The notes beneath the pieces are model-generated. The model saw only the letters and a list, made by a program, of their open reading frames with translations, had not been told where the DNA came from and ran no database searches. A stretch of 38,813 nucleotides of DNA from Actinomycetes bacterium. GTDB lineage: Bacteria > Actinomycetota > Acidimicrobiia > Spongiisociales > UBA5794. The position numbers were made by a program, and so were the translations under genes. The stretch covers positions 40,516-79,328 of the forward strand of contig JAHEJX010000004.1 in NCBI GenBank assembly GCA_024638645.1, given 5' to 3'. Each line of letters opens with the position of its first letter. Position 1 is the stretch's first letter. Positions 36,737-38,813 of the stretch are shown one piece after another.

Positions 36737-37921
36737 CTACCGGAACCATCGGCGCCCTTTGTCTTCCTCTTCAGTTATTGGTTCTTCGACTTCCCCATCA
36801 ACCACGAGACGGGCGACCGCCCGCAGGTCGCGTGCGACCCGGCTCCGCGGATACAGAGACACGACGGGCTCACCCTCGTTCACCGCTCGCGGGACGAGCT
36901 TGTCTGAAGAGACTGCAGCCTGCACTTCGAGACCGAGACTGCGCTCGAGCTCATCAATGTCGAGACGTGCCTTCGAGTTGACGCGATTGAGCACCAACTT
37001 GATCTTCTCGAACGGAAACTTGATGAGGCGGAGGGTATCGAGCGCCAACTTGGCGTTTTTGACGCTGGGCAGGTCCATATCAACAACCAACAAGACGACG
37101 TCGCTCCGCTCGAGAATCGATAGGACCGGCTCGTCGAGGAACGGCGCCGTATCGATGACGATGTAGTCGAACATCCGCTTGAGCATTCCGATGGTCTTCA
37201 CGACGACCTGGGTCGAAACCTCGTCGGCGAGACTCGGCTCGAGCGGCGCAGACAGCACCCGCATCCCCGATGTATGTCGAGCCAACAGGCTCTCCAGCAA
37301 CGGCTCATCGAGCTTGTCCACGTCGCGTGCCGCATCAACGATCGTGTGCTTGGGATCAACTTGGAGCGAAATACACACGTCACCGAACTGAAGGTCGGCG
37401 TCGACGACCACGACACGCGCTGGATCGTTCCACTGCGTGAGGCTCAAGGCCACATTGACGGTCGTCATAGTCTTTCCTGCGCCGCCCTTCGGTGACATGA
37501 TCGTGACGACCTTGCCGATCCGGTGCCTGCGCTTAGCCGCTGGATCCTCGCGGCGAGCGAGTTGATCGAGAAGACCGAAGGCCTCTTCGACCTTGCGCAA
37601 AGTGAGGGGCGCCTCGATGACGTCCTTGAATCCTGTGCGGAGGGCGGCCTTCAACACTTCTGTGTTGAGGGAATCCGTCACCAGCACGAGCGGCAGACTG
37701 GGCCGGACGTCGAACATCAACGCCATCTCGGCCACACCGGCTTCGTGGGCGAAGGCGGGGCCGACGATTGCTACGTCGATCCCTTCTTCCACGAGCCGCC
37801 GCTGCGCGTCGGTCACGTTCCTAGCTGAGTAGACCTTGTTCCCGTCGAGGAGCGCTCTGGCGTCGTCGACGAAATCATCGTCAGTGTCAACTAGGAGTAT
37901 CGAATAGGTACCGTCAGCCAC
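36737..37921 (-). CDS. cpaE: CpaE/TadZ-type pilus localisation ATPase with a degenerate receiver domain
   Basis: MinD/ParA-like protein of 394 residues that places Tad pili in the cell. Residues 1-125 resemble a response-regulator receiver: the acidic patch DTDDD (12-16) is kept but the phosphoacceptor position is Gly54 (VAIVGP), so phosphorylation is unlikely. The ATPase follows with deviant Walker A SPKGGAGKT (143-151), VVDADLQFGD, YIVIDTAPFLDE and NRVNSKARL. The GTG at 37921 overlaps the cpaB stop by 8 bases. The end is a basic, acidic-tipped tail. It probably recruits the secretion ATPase TadA. Confidence 0.92.
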   Translation of the reverse strand: MADGTYSILLVDTDDDFVDDARALLDGNKVYSARNVTDAQRRLVEEGIDVAIVGPAFAHEAGVAEMALMFDVRPSLPLVLVTDSLNTEVLKAALRTGFKDVIEAPLTLRKVEEAFGLLDQLARREDPAAKRRHRIGKVVTIMSPKGGAGKTMTTVNVALSLTQWNDPARVVVVDADLQFGDVCISLQVDPKHTIVDAARDVDKLDEPLLESLLARHTSGMRVLSAPLEPSLADEVSTQVVVKTIGMLKRMFDYIVIDTAPFLDEPVLSILERSDVVLLVVDMDLPSVKNAKLALDTLRLIKFPFEKIKLVLNRVNSKARLDIDELERSLGLEVQAAVSSDKLVPRAVNEGEPVVSLYPRSRVARDLRAVARLVVDGEVEEPITEEEDKGRRWFR

Positions 37922-38813
37922 CTAGGGTCCCTTCCAGCTGCTCAATCTGCTCCGTAATGCGGTCCAGCAGGGAGAACAGGTCATCGACAACCACACCTCT
38001 AGCTTCGAACGGAGTGTACGGGCTCTCGCTCGGCAAGAGTGACAATGCAATGGTTGTGTAGTTACGCGCGAACTCGATCTTCTCAGCCTGCTCGGGTGTC
38101 ACTACAAAGACGATGATTGCGCCGGTCTGCGGGTTCAACCCTGTACCAAGACCCTGCAGAGTGTTGTCCGGACCAACGGCCAGAACTTCGACGTCTTGCA
38201 GGACGGTCTGGGTGAACTGAATGGTATTCGGGAACGTCTCAGCGATGGCGGCTACCGGGTCGAGCGGCTCTTCGTTGTTGGTCCCAGGAATAGTCGTAGT
38301 AGTTGTGGCTGCAGGATCACCAGGACCGAGGATGAGTGTGCGCAGGTCCGGGTCTTTCAGCAGGTCGAGGAACTGGTTCAGCTGAACGTTCGACGACGCA
38401 ATGATGTTCACCCTGTCGCCGGGACGGATGAAACCACCGCTGACCGCATCGCCGTCGGGGCGCATCGAGATCGCGACCTTGTTGGCCGGAATCGCTTCGG
38501 AGAGGCTCACCGAGTTCAGTTCGGCAGGCGACACGAACATGTCGGCCGTGATGAGCTGACCGGCCGAGATCGGGCCGGCTGCCACCTTGGAGTCGAGCAG
38601 CGTGTTGAGGTCTCCTGGCAATCCGTCGCAGACCGTCAGATCCTCGGACCCGTCACGCACGACAGGACCAGTACACAGAATGCGGGAACCATCGAAGGCG
38701 ACTGCCTCGACGAGGGCACGCGACTGCGAGATGAACGGACGTGCGGTCCGCCCTTCTGTGCCTATGTCAATGAACTCCGTCGCCCTGTAGACCTCCACCT
38801 CCTGGATGTCGGC
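37914..38813 (-). CDS. cpaB: Tad pilus protein CpaB/RcpC (5' end outside the window)
   Basis: Periplasm/cell-envelope protein of Tad systems. The open frame continues to the right edge, so the membrane anchor and true start are missing; at least 299 codons are present. The SAF-like part (TEGRTARPFISQSRALVEAV ... ISAGQLITADMF) and the RcpC domain (ISMRPDGDAVSGGFIRPGDRVNIIAS) are recognisable. A Thr-rich insert (PAATTTTTIPGTNNEE, near residue 175 of the visible part) interrupts the domain. It is the first gene seen in the tad operon and overlaps cpaE. Confidence 0.88.
   Translation of the reverse strand, partial: ADIQEVEVYRATEFIDIGTEGRTARPFISQSRALVEAVAFDGSRILCTGPVVRDGSEDLTVCDGLPGDLNTLLDSKVAAGPISAGQLITADMFVSPAELNSVSLSEAIPANKVAISMRPDGDAVSGGFIRPGDRVNIIASSNVQLNQFLDLLKDPDLRTLILGPGDPAATTTTTIPGTNNEEPLDPVAAIAETFPNTIQFTQTVLQDVEVLAVGPDNTLQGLGTGLNPQTGAIIVFVVTPEQAEKIEFARNYTTIALSLLPSESPYTPFEARGVVVDDLFSLLDRITEQIEQLEGTLGG

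Overview
The window is chromosomal DNA from a high-GC actinobacterium, most likely an uncultured or poorly known lineage such as the Acidimicrobiia; the class is an inference. Supporting evidence: the run uvrC ... rapZ-yvcK-gap-pgk-tpiA with secG nearby matches the order seen in mycobacteria and streptomycetes; RapZ has the actinobacterial P-loop variant with Arg in place of Lys; SecG is about 77 residues and ends in the STVVEKNLDR-type tail; GTG and TTG starts are common; and several genes lack a Shine-Dalgarno site but carry a TANNNT hexamer 6-7 bases before the start, as in leaderless actinobacterial transcripts. I see no insertion sequence, prophage, CRISPR array, rRNA or tRNA.

Layout. 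From 1 to 17.7 kb all genes lie on the minus strand. In transcription order they are uvrC, a small membrane protein, an O6-alkylguanine-DNA alkyltransferase, rapZ, yvcK, gap, pgk, tpiA, two unknown small genes (one secreted), an orphan family-5 solute-binding lipoprotein, a Kef-type cation/proton antiporter, gpmA, secG, and a peptide/nickel-type ABC importer (binding lipoprotein, OppB, start of OppC). The whiA gene usually found between yvcK and gap is absent. From 17.4 to 28.6 kb come a small unknown gene, a methyltransferase, two GT87-type membrane glycosyltransferases, a dolichyl-phosphate-sugar synthase-like GT2 enzyme, an APH-family phosphotransferase, uvrA, uvrB and coaE. All three excision-nuclease subunits therefore lie within about 12.5 kb.

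From 28.6 kb a plus-strand group holds a NarL-type histidine kinase and response regulator, a 57-residue Flp pilin gene at 30934-31107, and a secreted fasciclin-domain protein. Facing it on the minus strand is a Tad (tight adherence) pilus operon, cpaB-cpaE-tadA-tadB-tadC, ending with a large GT-C-like membrane protein. The likely joint function is building and regulating an adhesive type IVc pilus.

The most unusual non-coding signal is a family of tandem 7-base units built on GTATCNN (variant GTAGCCN), found at six places, all between genes. Other signals are long perfect hairpins after operons and a 23-base divergent spacer (coaE/histidine kinase) in which two -10 hexamers share the same TA.
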